Source: CAYRMN01 sp964425575 (GTDB lineage Bacteria > Patescibacteriota > Patescibacteriia > 2-12-FULL-60-25). From it: a stretch of DNA of 24,244 bases. Below the pieces are notes generated by a model. The model did no database searches. It was not told the origin of the DNA and was given only the letters and a program-made list of their open reading frames with translations. Position 1 is the stretch's first letter; each line of letters opens with the position of its first letter. The stretch lies in contig CAYRMN010000021.1 of assembly GCA_964425575.1 (NCBI GenBank), positions 1 through 24,244 of the forward strand. The letters run 5' to 3'. Below are positions 1-7,295 of the stretch, piece by piece. Both the position numbers and the translations under genes were made by a program.

Positions 1-2228
1 ACTTCGATGCCGCTGGTGGGTTGGTCGGTGCTCCCGCCGTCCGCCTTCCCCGTGGCGTCGCTGTGCGCCGCGACTTTGATGGCGTTGGTGGCTTCGTCGG
101 CAATCGGGGCCGCCGCCGGTTCCGCGACCGCGGGTTGCTCCAGCGCTTCGACTTCGATGGTGGGTTCGTCGGCGATCCACCGTGTAGCTTCCGCCGTCGA
201 GCCTTGGCCTTGCGCCGTGACCTCGATGGTGGGCCCGTCCTTCGCTTTGGAATTTCCTTTGTTCCTACGACCCGTTGAAGCGGGCGGGGTGGACTGCGGT
301 GGCGGTGGATTCCGAAGGGAATCGGGAAGCACGCGCCTCACTCTGCTTTTTTCTTGGCCGACACTAGCGGTTCCGGACTTGCCGGAGTCCGCTTGTGCGA
401 TCTGAGCTTGGGAGGGGGTGCCTTGTTCGAGGTGGCCAGGATCACTGGGAGCGGAGCTTCTTCTGCTGTCGCCGATCAAAGGCGTTCGGCCAGCGGTTCC
501 AGTGTCAGCAGCTCTTGAGCTCATGCTGAAGCTTGGCCGTGAAGGGCGATCGGGCTGTTCCGCAGCGGGCGCTGCCGCTTCGCTGACAGGCGGGGAGGGC
601 TCGGCGCTCTCGACCGCGACTTTGTCATCGTTGGCCGGAGCCCTTCGTAGCCATCCAGAAGCGGTGTGGCGCAGCCACTGTCCAAGGTGCCGAAGGGGAG
701 CGGGGATGTAGGAGCTCAGAGGTGGAAGAATGGAGCTTCGAGCCGCCTCTTCTGCATCGCTACTACGTTCGTTGTCCGTCATGAGCGCTGCTTCGATGTC
801 TTGGATCGGAGCCGTATTTTGATCTTGCGCGTTGAGGTGCGTGGTGCTGGGCTGGGTCTGCGCTGCAGTGCCGGTCGAAGGTGTTGCTGCTTGCCTGATG
901 GTTTGTGCATTCAGCGCTGCCGCAAGACCAGAAGGCAGGCGCACGGATAGCAGACGCAGCTCTGCCACGGAATTGCCATCAGTGACGATGGAATCGCTTA
1001 CCAGGCTAAGGAGCATGGAGCGTAGATCGATGTTCCGACCAAGCAGCTCTGCCACTCCGTAACCACCCATGGAATAGATGGTCCTGCTGATGCGGTTGCG
1101 TTCCCACAGGATCCAGACAAATGCGAGGACGAACAGGCCGTAGCCAACGAAGGCGAAGGCTAGCTGTCCCGCGTTCATTTCCGGTCGGTGACTCCCAACG
1201 AAGGCGGCGATGCATTCTCGGCTGGTGAGACAGCTGGCCGCGAGTTGAACGGGAGTGAGGGAGGCTTTCGGGTCTTCCGGTTGGTCTGTACTCGGGCTGT
1301 AGTAGCCGTAGGACATCAGCTCGTCCTGACAGAGCGGATCTGCGAGGCAGGTCTGGGCTGTGTGCTGGGCTTGCTCCACTGGGTTGCTGGGCGTGTTTTG
1401 CCCTTTGGGTTCCTCGTTCAGGGGAGCGATGACGTATCCAGCGCGGAGATTGTCCGCGCAGCCTGCGTTGCTGCTGCATGCCATCGTGAGCGCGGTCGCG
1501 TCGGTCGGATCGATGCCGGGCTTTGCAGCAGGCTGGTTCGGGGGGCTGCTCTCGTTGAGCTTGGCCATGAAGCCAGCCTTGCAGGTCGCGTCGGCGAAGC
1601 AGTCGGCGGCGCTCGGGCTTCCGTGGGGAGCAGAGCCTTCGGGGGCGGCGATCTTGGCGATGAGCGCCTTGGTCTCCGCCTCGTTCTTGTGCTTGATACC
1701 CCAGTGCTTGGCGAAATCAGTGGCGGCGACGTTCAGGCTGTCCTGATCGAGGTCGGCCTGGAGCATCCCACCGGTCACGATCCCCGTCAGGTTGATGACG
1801 ACGGGGGACGACACATGAGGGATCGTCACCATCCACTTGAACTCGCACTTCGTGTATACGGAGACGTAGTTCGTCTCCGTTCCTGCAGCCCACCCCTTGG
1901 CGGGCTTCAGGCAGCGGGGGATGACGGACGAGCGGGGATTGCCATGATCGTCGACACCCGCCGCCTTGTTCATCTCGGCGAGCTTCTCGTAGGTCAGCTC
2001 GTCTCCGGTCACCGCCTTGTACTGCGGTCCGTACTCTTCCATGATCTCTTTGATGGGGTTACCACAGAAGATCCTGAGCCTGATGACGCTGGGATCGGTG
2101 GAAACCACCGGAGCGTAGAGCTGCTGTCCCTTGCAATCCGTATCCGCGTACGCCGGAGCGATGTTGAAGATCGACAGAATGAGGGCGATCATCGTCCCCA
2201 CCCACCAAGACAGTGTATTCGTTTGCAT
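1..2228 (-). CDS. Secreted single-pass membrane protein with Cys-pair repeats, partial (C-terminus beyond window)
   Basis: I read this minus-strand frame from ATG at 2228 to the left edge: 742 codons without a stop, so the C-terminus is missing. A perfect AAGGAGGT lies 8 nt before the ATG. Residues 1-28 form a signal peptide ending in AYA before Asp. Residues 29-350 are an ectodomain with 12 Cys; eight of these form four C-x5-C-x3-[FL] motifs (Cys 210/216, 251/257, 294/300, 333/339), about 39-43 residues apart. Residues about 353-375 form one membrane span followed by WERN, predicting a cytoplasmic tail. The tail (376 onward) is Pro/Ala/Ser/Glu-rich and ends in a 23-24-residue repeat with a D-x-[PA]-T...I-x-V core, seen from residues 664, 687, 711 and 735. 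The gene is divergent from two kinase genes. Family and function are not recognised; a sensor or adhesin paired with the kinases is only inference. Confidence 0.85.
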   Translation of the reverse strand, partial: MQTNTLSWWVGTMIALILSIFNIAPAYADTDCKGQQLYAPVVSTDPSVIRLRIFCGNPIKEIMEEYGPQYKAVTGDELTYEKLAEMNKAAGVDDHGNPRSSVIPRCLKPAKGWAAGTETNYVSVYTKCEFKWMVTIPHVSSPVVINLTGIVTGGMLQADLDQDSLNVAATDFAKHWGIKHKNEAETKALIAKIAAPEGSAPHGSPSAADCFADATCKAGFMAKLNESSPPNQPAAKPGIDPTDATALTMACSSNAGCADNLRAGYVIAPLNEEPKGQNTPSNPVEQAQHTAQTCLADPLCQDELMSYGYYSPSTDQPEDPKASLTPVQLAASCLTSRECIAAFVGSHRPEMNAGQLAFAFVGYGLFVLAFVWILWERNRISRTIYSMGGYGVAELLGRNIDLRSMLLSLVSDSIVTDGNSVAELRLLSVRLPSGLAAALNAQTIRQAATPSTGTAAQTQPSTTHLNAQDQNTAPIQDIEAALMTDNERSSDAEEAARSSILPPLSSYIPAPLRHLGQWLRHTASGWLRRAPANDDKVAVESAEPSPPVSEAAAPAAEQPDRPSRPSFSMSSRAADTGTAGRTPLIGDSRRSSAPSDPGHLEQGTPSQAQIAQADSGKSGTASVGQEKSRVRRVLPDSLRNPPPPQSTPPASTGRRNKGNSKAKDGPTIEVTAQGQGSTAEATRWIADEPTIEVEALEQPAVAEPAAAPIADEATNAIKVAAHSDATGKADGGSTDQPTSGIE

Positions 2229-2236
2229 GGCTTGTT

Positions 2237-2244
2237 ACCTCCTT
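2237..2244 (-). promoter_or_regulatory. Strong Shine-Dalgarno site of the 2228 gene
   Basis: The minus strand reads AAGGAGGT, then an 8-nt spacer, then ATG at 2228. It fixes the start of the large secreted protein. It is notable because genes to the right of 5.4 kb have almost no such sites. Confidence 0.85.
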
Positions 2245-2308
2245 GCCGTGCGGGTTTCCTAACATTCACTTGTCAAGGTCCTTTGCCACTCACTAGACGG
2301 GTGATGAG

Positions 2309-2419
2309 GCAGGGACCTTCGGGTTTAGTGCTCAAATTTTAAGATGTAATATCAAAAACAAAAGGAAATAGTCCTTGTGTAATATTAGCCAAATAAAGCG
2401 CTAAACTTGAAGGTCCTGC
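2309..2419. repeat. Divergent pair of ~24-nt inverted motifs between the secreted-protein gene and kinase 1
   Basis: The minus strand at 2333-2309 and the plus strand at 2396-2419 both read approximately GCrCTAAACyyGAAGGTCC followed by (C)TGC, about 20 of 24 positions matching with one indel. The copies are inverted about a centre near 2364, in the middle of the 385-base divergent intergenic region, so each faces one of the two genes. A third partial copy, AAGGTCC at 2275-2281, can pair with GGACCTT at 2313-2319 to form a hairpin in the leader of the minus-strand gene. A shared operator is plausible but unproven. The remaining intergenic sequence is A+T-rich, with a direct repeat TGTAATAT at 2345 and 2378 and no gene. 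Confidence 0.55.
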
Positions 2420-2443
2420 GATGGCAATGAATAGATTACCGTT

Positions 2444-2462
2444 CTCGCGTAAAAAACGCGAG
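2444..2462. repeat. Short palindrome upstream of kinase 1 promoter
   Basis: CTCGCGT at 2444-2450 pairs with ACGCGAG at 2456-2462 across an AAAAA loop. There is no following T-run, so it is not an obvious terminator. It lies about 54 nt upstream of the TTGACA box at 2516 and could be a regulator-binding site. Confidence 0.4.
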
Positions 2463-2515
2463 GATTGAGTTCATCATAAAATGCACATTGCGTCAAGATA
2501 AATTGACTAGGCAGG

Positions 2516-2544
2516 TTGACAAAATGAAAAAAGAATGATAAGGA
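2516..2544 (+). promoter_or_regulatory. Candidate promoter of kinase 1
   Basis: TTGACA at 2516-2521 is followed after 17 nt by TAAGGA at 2539-2544. The -35 box is perfect and the -10 box is poor. The same TTGACAAAAT, 17-nt spacing and TAAG occur before kinase 2 (4131-4159), which makes the pair more credible than either alone. Confidence 0.4.
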
Positions 2545-2613
2545 AGGTTCAGTTCATCGACAACTACAACAACGTACACTGGCGATAAGCATCGCTGGAG
2601 AAGGAGGAGGGAA

Positions 2614-3987
2614 ATGGCAGAAAAATCCTTTGTCCCCACTACAGGGACGACGTTCTGCGGTTACGAGCTGATTGCGCCGGTCGGAAAAGGGGGAATGGGC
2701 GCTGTTTGGACAGCAACGAATCCAGGAGGGGTGCTCGTCGCGGTGAAGTTCATGCTCGACACCGCCGCGCAACAAGCTGAGATGCGTGCTGAAGAGCGGT
2801 TCAGGCGCGAGGCTGAAGTGCTGCATGCGGCCACTCATGATCCTGATGAACCTGGAAAGCGCGCTCCTTGGGCGAGTGACCATCTCGTGCCCATCATCGA
2901 CGCCTTCAACATCGAGGAATTTGGTGGGGTGGGGTGTATCGTGATGCCGGTGATCCCCGGGCATTCGCTGCATGCGATCCTCAAGGGGACGACCCCGTAC
3001 TCTCTGTCCGGTCTCTCGACGAGGGATAAGCTGACCATCATCCTGCACATCGCGGATGCGCTTGCAGCCGTTCATGGCGCGGGCTACATGCATCGAGACG
3101 TGAAGCCTCTGAACGTGATGGTCTACATCAATCCTCGCACTCTCGAGGTGACGGCCTGGCTGCTTGATTGTGGCATCGCGCTGCCCATCAAGCACGGCGC
3201 GGCAGATCGTTTGAGCGGTACGGGGAATATCCTGGGCTCCCAAGCCTACCTGCCTCCCGAGTACATTCGCTCCAACGCGGAGACGTGCCTGCCTCAGGGG
3301 GACGCATTTTCCTTGTCCGTTCTGGCCTACATGCTCTTTTCGGATGGCAAGCATCCCTATAATGTAAGTGGAACGGACGACAACACGCGGATCGTCATGA
3401 ACATTTGGGGGGGGAAGCGGGCGCCTTCCGCGATCGGGCATATCAATCCTGCGATTCAGGCGTTGATAGAGGGAGGTCTCAGGGACGATTGGAAAAAACG
3501 GACCGATGTCTCAGAGATCATTTGCACGATCGGGGCTCTGCTCAGGGATCATGAGCTTTCCTTCGACGTTCCGGCAGTTCCTGTAGCGGCGCCGGAACTC
3601 GAATCGGAAGAGGAGGAGCCCGCTCGCGCCCTCCGTCCAACTGCCCCTCCATCACCTGCAGCTCCTGCAGCCGCTCTTCCTGCTCACTGGGCGCCTCCGC
3701 CGATACAGGAGGTGCCCTACCCTTCAACCGTTCACATCGGGCCTTCGGCGCGGAGCTTGCCCCTCTGGGTACTCGTGGTAATGGCGGTGGTTGCAGCGGT
3801 CATCATCACCGCGATATTCGGCGTATTGGTCCTGAAGCCGCTGTTGCAGCCTCGGAGCCAGACCATTCCGCCCGCTCCTGCAACCGTGATGGTGGCGGGC
3901 GCCTCACCCCCATCTCCCGTGCAGACCGCTACACCTGCGCCGCAAGCCAAGACCGCTACCCCTGCCAGCTCTGCCGCCCGCCGCTGA
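2614..3987 (+). CDS. Hanks-type Ser/Thr protein kinase with DCG motif and C-terminal membrane span (kinase 1)
   Basis: 457 aa, with a GGAGAAGGAGGAGGG purine run just before the ATG. The N-terminal kinase domain shows the glycine loop GKGGMGAVW (24-32), VAVK with Lys45, the catalytic loop HRDVKPLN (160-167; Asp162, Lys164, Asn167), and PPE (214-216) in place of APE. The metal-binding motif is DCG (185-187) instead of DFG; the metal-binding Asp is kept, so activity is plausible. After residue ~315 comes a Pro/Ala/Glu-rich linker, a membrane span at about 382-407 and a ~50-residue Pro/Thr/Ala tail. Family topology suggests a cytoplasmic kinase and an extracytoplasmic tail; no PASTA domain is visible. 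It is divergent from the Cys-repeat membrane protein and followed by its own terminator and a second kinase. Confidence 0.92.
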   Translation: MAEKSFVPTTGTTFCGYELIAPVGKGGMGAVWTATNPGGVLVAVKFMLDTAAQQAEMRAEERFRREAEVLHAATHDPDEPGKRAPWASDHLVPIIDAFNIEEFGGVGCIVMPVIPGHSLHAILKGTTPYSLSGLSTRDKLTIILHIADALAAVHGAGYMHRDVKPLNVMVYINPRTLEVTAWLLDCGIALPIKHGAADRLSGTGNILGSQAYLPPEYIRSNAETCLPQGDAFSLSVLAYMLFSDGKHPYNVSGTDDNTRIVMNIWGGKRAPSAIGHINPAIQALIEGGLRDDWKKRTDVSEIICTIGALLRDHELSFDVPAVPVAAPELESEEEEPARALRPTAPPSPAAPAAALPAHWAPPPIQEVPYPSTVHIGPSARSLPLWVLVVMAVVAAVIITAIFGVLVLKPLLQPRSQTIPPAPATVMVAGASPPSPVQTATPAPQAKTATPASSAARR

Positions 3988-4040
3988 ACCTTCGTCCGGC
4001 CAGACACCTATTCCTCGTCTAGTCGGACTCCTACCCACCA

Positions 4041-4075
4041 AGCCCCGCTCGTGATCGGCACACGACGGGGCTTTT
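4041..4075 (+). terminator. Rho-independent terminator after kinase 1
   Basis: AGCCCC-G-CTCGTG pairs with CACGAC-GGGGCT (one bulge) around a 7-nt loop and is followed by TTTT. It lies 54 nt after the kinase 1 stop and separates the two kinase genes into distinct transcription units. Confidence 0.8.
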
Positions 4076-4130
4076 CCAAATCTAGGAATTTTTTACATGC
4101 ACAAAAAATATTTTGAAAAGTACAGTATTA

Positions 4131-4159
4131 TTGACAAAATTGGGGAAAGAGAGTAAGTG
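4131..4159 (+). promoter_or_regulatory. Candidate promoter of kinase 2
   Basis: TTGACA at 4131-4136, a 17-nt spacer, then TAAGTG at 4154-4159. It matches the kinase 1 candidate (TTGACAAAAT, 17 nt, TAAG). It sits in an A+T-rich stretch just after the kinase 1 terminator. The -10 box is weak. Confidence 0.4.
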
Positions 4160-4211
4160 AAGTGGGTGTTCTTAGACAATTAGACGGCTTATGGCCGAGG
4201 AAGGATGCCAC

Positions 4212-5306
4212 ATGAATGTGGGTAGAGCGGTTCGTACTGACGCACTCTCTTGGCTTCCACGACAAGGAGATACGCTCGAAGATCGATACTTGTTGATAGA
4301 TCTCCTTGGAGAGGGGGGAATGGGGCAGGTCTGGAGAGCGGTTGATCGGCGACTTGAGCGGCCGGTCGCCATTAAAATGATGGCAGAGGTTTTGCATTCG
4401 CGATTGGGTGATGCGGCAGCAGTCCTCTTTTGCCGCGAGGCGATGCTTGCAGGACGGGTGCACAGTCCCCATGTGCTCAGTCCGACGAACTACTTCACGC
4501 ATCATGGCACGCCCTGCATCGTGACGGAGTACATCGCTGGTGTGACGCTTCGTGATTTGATCCAGCGACATACGCGCTTGTCCGTAGAACAGGCTGTGCG
4601 AATCGCCCTGCAGATCGCATCAGCACTTGCCGCCTGTCACGCGCAAGGAATCACGCATGGGGACGTGAAGCCGCTTAATATCCTGGTAGACAATGAACTG
4701 GCTGTCTACCTGTGTGATTTTGGCTTAGCGACGAGCGCTCTTCAATCGACCGACTCTGTTGCTTCTGGTGTACAGGCCACCAACGTGGCGGGCTCGCCTT
4801 CCTTCATGGCTCCAGAAGCGCTGTTCCAGGGTGGTGTTGTCGGACCGAAAGCTGATATCCACGCGCTTGGGATCATTCTCTTCATGATGCTCGCAGGAGA
4901 ACACCCATACCGCATTGACAGGTGTATTCACCCTCATGATGTCATGCTCGCCATCCGGAACGAATCTCCGAAGCTCCTAGAGAATCATCGAACGGATGTT
5001 CCAGAGCCGCTGGCAGAGCTGTTGCGGCTCTGTCTCTCCAAGAAGCCAGCTGAACGACCAGATGCTCGTGAAGCCGTTCGTGTGCTCACAGGGTATTTAT
5101 TTCCGAAGGACGCCGCCTCTTTGAAGGTGGTAAGCACAACGGCTGCGGCGATACCTCCCTCTGCTGAAGAGACAACGATGGTCAGTCCTGGACAGACTCT
5201 TGTCTCTGTCGGAACCGCACCCGTTTGGTATCAGCGTTGGGGTGTTGTTGCCGCCTTACTCTGCCTTGTCTTTGCGGCTGTGGCCCTCGTTCAGCTCCTG
5301 AAGTAG
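4212..5306 (+). CDS. Hanks-type Ser/Thr protein kinase with HGD motif and C-terminal anchor (kinase 2)
   Basis: The frame is open from an ATG at 4191, but GAGGAAGGA at 4197-4205 sits 6 nt before a second ATG at 4212, so I take 4212 (364 aa). Counting from 4191, the kinase domain shows GEGGMGQVW (40-48), VAIK with Lys62, HGDVKPLN (156-163), DFG (176-178) and APE (207-209). The catalytic Asp, Lys and Asn are present, but the Arg before the catalytic Asp is Gly, a non-RD pattern often linked to activation without activation-loop phosphorylation. The last ~22 residues are a membrane span ending in LLK, so it is tail-anchored with almost nothing outside. Both kinases lack a visible sensor domain; the neighbouring secreted protein could supply one (inference). 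Confidence 0.9.
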   Translation: MNVGRAVRTDALSWLPRQGDTLEDRYLLIDLLGEGGMGQVWRAVDRRLERPVAIKMMAEVLHSRLGDAAAVLFCREAMLAGRVHSPHVLSPTNYFTHHGTPCIVTEYIAGVTLRDLIQRHTRLSVEQAVRIALQIASALAACHAQGITHGDVKPLNILVDNELAVYLCDFGLATSALQSTDSVASGVQATNVAGSPSFMAPEALFQGGVVGPKADIHALGIILFMMLAGEHPYRIDRCIHPHDVMLAIRNESPKLLENHRTDVPEPLAELLRLCLSKKPAERPDAREAVRVLTGYLFPKDAASLKVVSTTAAAIPPSAEETTMVSPGQTLVSVGTAPVWYQRWGVVAALLCLVFAAVALVQLLK

Positions 5307-5355
5307 CCCTTGTTCCTTCCTTGCAGCGGAGTTGCGCTGCTCCTCGCAACTCAAA

Positions 5356-5389
5356 AAACCCCGCCCGCACGATCGTGCGGGCGGGGTTT
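5356..5389. terminator. Perfect 34-bp palindromic bidirectional terminator
   Basis: AAACCCCGCCCGCACGA and its exact reverse complement meet at GATC, with A-run and T-run flanks on both sides. It lies between the stop of kinase 2 (5306, plus) and the stop of the convergent gene ending at 5404 (minus), so it can serve both. Confidence 0.88.
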
Positions 5390-5403
5390 CTTTATATGTA
5401 TTT

Positions 5404-6090
5404 TTATCCGAATATCCGACTCCACAGCTTTGCCGCTCCACGCCTCACTCTTTCCATGCCCTTTGGTTTTGTTACAAAGTTTTCAACCTCTTGATCCAGA
5501 GCCTCTCTCCGCGCATCAATCGCCGCCCACTTACTGATTCGGTTATCCAAGTCTTTTGGTTGTTCTGCGCGTTTCTCAGCTCTCGTTTTTGTGTCTTTCA
5601 GATATTCCCTTTGTTTTGTTAAACCCTGCATGGTTTCATCAAAACCTTGAATACTGTTTGTAATCGTTTGTGCAACAGTATCGATACGCTGTATAGCCGA
5701 GTCGCGATCGGGTGATCCCGGAAGCGTTGTTTCGGCATGAGCTTGTAGGGTATGAAGGTAGGCGGCAATTCCCATGAGCTGTTGTCGATGCGCTTGGTAT
5801 ACCTGTTCGGTCATGTGGGGCTCACGAATGTGTTGATCCAAGTTCAGCAGGATACCGCTCGCATATTCCGTTTGTTTTTCAACGTAATGCTGCATTGTTT
5901 GAAGATACTCTTCTGAGGTATCCACTCTCTCCGGATTTAGGAGTCTATCTGGATCATCCGCATGAAGATGTCGTTCTTTATTGTCTTTAAAGACATCAGC
6001 CTGTTGTTTTCTATCTGGGCGACGTTTTGCAGGAGCGCTATCTGTTGATCCGAGGAGTTCTTTCATATTGTTTGAATCAAAGAATATCAT
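5404..6090 (-). CDS. Hydrophilic helical protein of unknown function
   Basis: About 228 aa. The frame opens with a TTG at 6105, but that codon lies in the T-run of the rplT terminator, so I choose the ATG at 6090 (next possible ATG 6066). No clear SD is seen. The protein has no signal peptide or membrane span. It starts with a charged, probably disordered N-terminus (KRRPDRKQQ region), then long predicted helices rich in Gln, Glu, Lys and Arg, including a coiled-coil-like stretch around EYLKDTKTRAEKRAEQ, and a basic C-terminus (RVRRGAAKLWSRIFG). It follows the infC-rpmI-rplT operon on the same strand beyond its terminator. I do not recognise the family. Confidence 0.7.
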   Translation of the reverse strand: MIFFDSNNMKELLGSTDSAPAKRRPDRKQQADVFKDNKERHLHADDPDRLLNPERVDTSEEYLQTMQHYVEKQTEYASGILLNLDQHIREPHMTEQVYQAHRQQLMGIAAYLHTLQAHAETTLPGSPDRDSAIQRIDTVAQTITNSIQGFDETMQGLTKQREYLKDTKTRAEKRAEQPKDLDNRISKWAAIDARREALDQEVENFVTKPKGMERVRRGAAKLWSRIFG

Positions 6091-6103
6091 ACTTTTATCT
6101 ATC

Positions 6104-6125
6104 AAAAAACCTCTCTTGCGAGAGG
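6104..6125 (-). terminator. Rho-independent terminator of the infC-rpmI-rplT operon
   Basis: On the minus strand CCTCTC-GCAA-GAGAGG forms a 6-bp stem with a tetraloop followed by six T. It begins 9 nt after the rplT stop. Confidence 0.85.
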
Positions 6126-6133
6126 CTTGTTGA

Positions 6134-6472
6134 TTAGACCTTTACGATCTTGGCGAACACGGCTGGATGCTGATTGGCGATTTGGGACAAGACCTTGCGA
6201 TCAAGAGCGATGTTACGCTTCTTGAGATCGCCGATGAGTTTGGAGAAGGTCGTGCCGACTTCGCGGGCTGCAGCATTGATCCGGATCTGTTGGAGGGCGC
6301 GATTGTCTCGCTTCTTGAGCTTGCGATCACGGTAGGCGTTTGCGCCTGACTTGGTCATGGCGGTTTTGGCCAGGGTGATCTTTGATTTGCGGCCCCACAT
6401 CATGCCTTTGGTGCGAGCCAGAATGTTCTTTCTGCGTTTAATGTGATGCGTACCGCGTTTTACACGTGCCAT
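6134..6472 (-). CDS. rplT: 50S ribosomal protein L20 (bL20)
   Basis: 112 aa, close to the usual ~115-120. The N-terminus MARVKRG, then KRRKNILARTKG and the basic long helix with YRDRKLKKRDNR, are diagnostic of bL20. This protein binds 23S rRNA early in 50S assembly and in some bacteria represses its own operon. It is the last gene of infC-rpmI-rplT, 23 nt after rpmI, and is closed by the terminator at 6104-6125. No SD precedes the ATG. Confidence 0.97.
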   Translation of the reverse strand: MARVKRGTHHIKRRKNILARTKGMMWGRKSKITLAKTAMTKSGANAYRDRKLKKRDNRALQQIRINAAAREVGTTFSKLIGDLKKRNIALDRKVLSQIANQHPAVFAKIVKV

Positions 6473-6495
6473 AGAAGTGGGTTATGTGGGAGTAA

Positions 6496-6699
6496 TTAGC
6501 CCTTGCCGTTTGGCATGAGGCTCTTGATATTTTTGACGTAGACGGCGGCGATAGACTGGTCGCGGCGCTTTTTACGGGTGATGGTGCCGGAATCGCGGCT
6601 GTTGAAGTGATTTTGTCCGCCGTGAAGCTTTAAGAGCTTACCGGTTTTAGTGACCGTGACACGTTTGGACACGGTCTTGTGGGTTTTCATTTTGGGCAT
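6496..6699 (-). CDS. rpmI: 50S ribosomal protein L35 (bL35)
   Basis: 67 aa, typical of bL35. It shows MPKMKTHKTVSKR, GKLLKLHGGQNH and a basic TRKKRRDQ stretch. It is the middle gene of the conserved infC-rpmI-rplT operon, 5 nt after the infC stop. No SD is seen; translation may be coupled to infC. Confidence 0.96.
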   Translation of the reverse strand: MPKMKTHKTVSKRVTVTKTGKLLKLHGGQNHFNSRDSGTITRKKRRDQSIAAVYVKNIKSLMPNGKG

Positions 6700-6704
6700 A
6701 TTGA

Positions 6705-7259
6705 TTAGTTTTTTCGTCCGACAATGGCTGAAACATTGCCGCCCTGTTGTTTAATTTCTTGTTCTGTAAAGAGGGTATAGTGCGTGCCAATGAAGGTGAG
6801 AAACTCGCTGATACGCTTGGTGGCAATCTCGCCATGCGCTTTTTCTCGTCCGCGCAGGATGATCTCGATTTTGAGCTTCTGTCCTTCTTTTAAGAAGTCG
6901 ATGGCCTGCTGACGTCGCACCTCGAGATCATGCTCACCCATTTTGACCGATAGGCGAATACCCTTGACCTCAACCTTTTTGGCATGTGCTTTCTGCTGGC
7001 GCGTTTCTTTGTCCTTTTGGTATTTAAAGGCGCCGTAGTCAATGAGCTTGCAGACGGGGGGCTCCTCTTTGGGAGAAACCTCCACCAGATCATAGTCGCG
7101 GGACTGAGCGAGGGCGATGGCCTCTGGAGTCTTCATGACCCCAAGAAAAACACCTTCCTCATCAATCACTCGAACATTCGGGACGGTGATCTGGGCGTTA
7201 GCCCGAAATAATTGGCCGATGGGTTTTTGCGGGACGCGTCGGCGATAGTGAATGCGCAT
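6705..7259 (-). CDS. infC: Translation initiation factor IF-3
   Basis: 184 aa, usual size. The N-terminal domain shows the NAQI-x-VPNVRVIDEEG motif, EAIALAQSRDYDLVEVSP and PPVCKLIDYGAFKYQ, and the C-terminal domain contains KGIRLSVKMGEHDLEVRR. IF-3 binds the 30S subunit, monitors the start codon and keeps subunits apart. The start used is ATG at 7259; a normal ATG rather than the rare AUU found in enteric bacteria. There is no SD: the upstream bases read TTTTCCTCACATCTA. It heads the ribosomal operon and lies downstream of ssrA with a hairpin element between. Confidence 0.96.
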   Translation of the reverse strand: MRIHYRRRVPQKPIGQLFRANAQITVPNVRVIDEEGVFLGVMKTPEAIALAQSRDYDLVEVSPKEEPPVCKLIDYGAFKYQKDKETRQQKAHAKKVEVKGIRLSVKMGEHDLEVRRQQAIDFLKEGQKLKIEIILRGREKAHGEIATKRISEFLTFIGTHYTLFTEQEIKQQGGNVSAIVGRKN

Positions 7260-7295
7260 TAGATGTGAGGAAAATGTTTAGCTAGTTTAGATGAT

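Noticed and set aside
1188..2342. Plus-strand open frame of 384 codons
   Set aside because: It is antisense to the 742-codon minus-strand frame, which has a signal peptide, a membrane span, regular Cys repeats and a perfect SD; the plus frame has none of these.
2554..3441. Minus-strand open frame of 295 codons
   Set aside because: It is antisense to kinase 1, whose motifs are unambiguous; the GC-rich codon pattern of the real gene opens the opposite strand.
6105..6105. TTG start for the helical protein ending at 5404
   Set aside because: It lies in the T-run of the rplT terminator; the ATG at 6090 is more likely.
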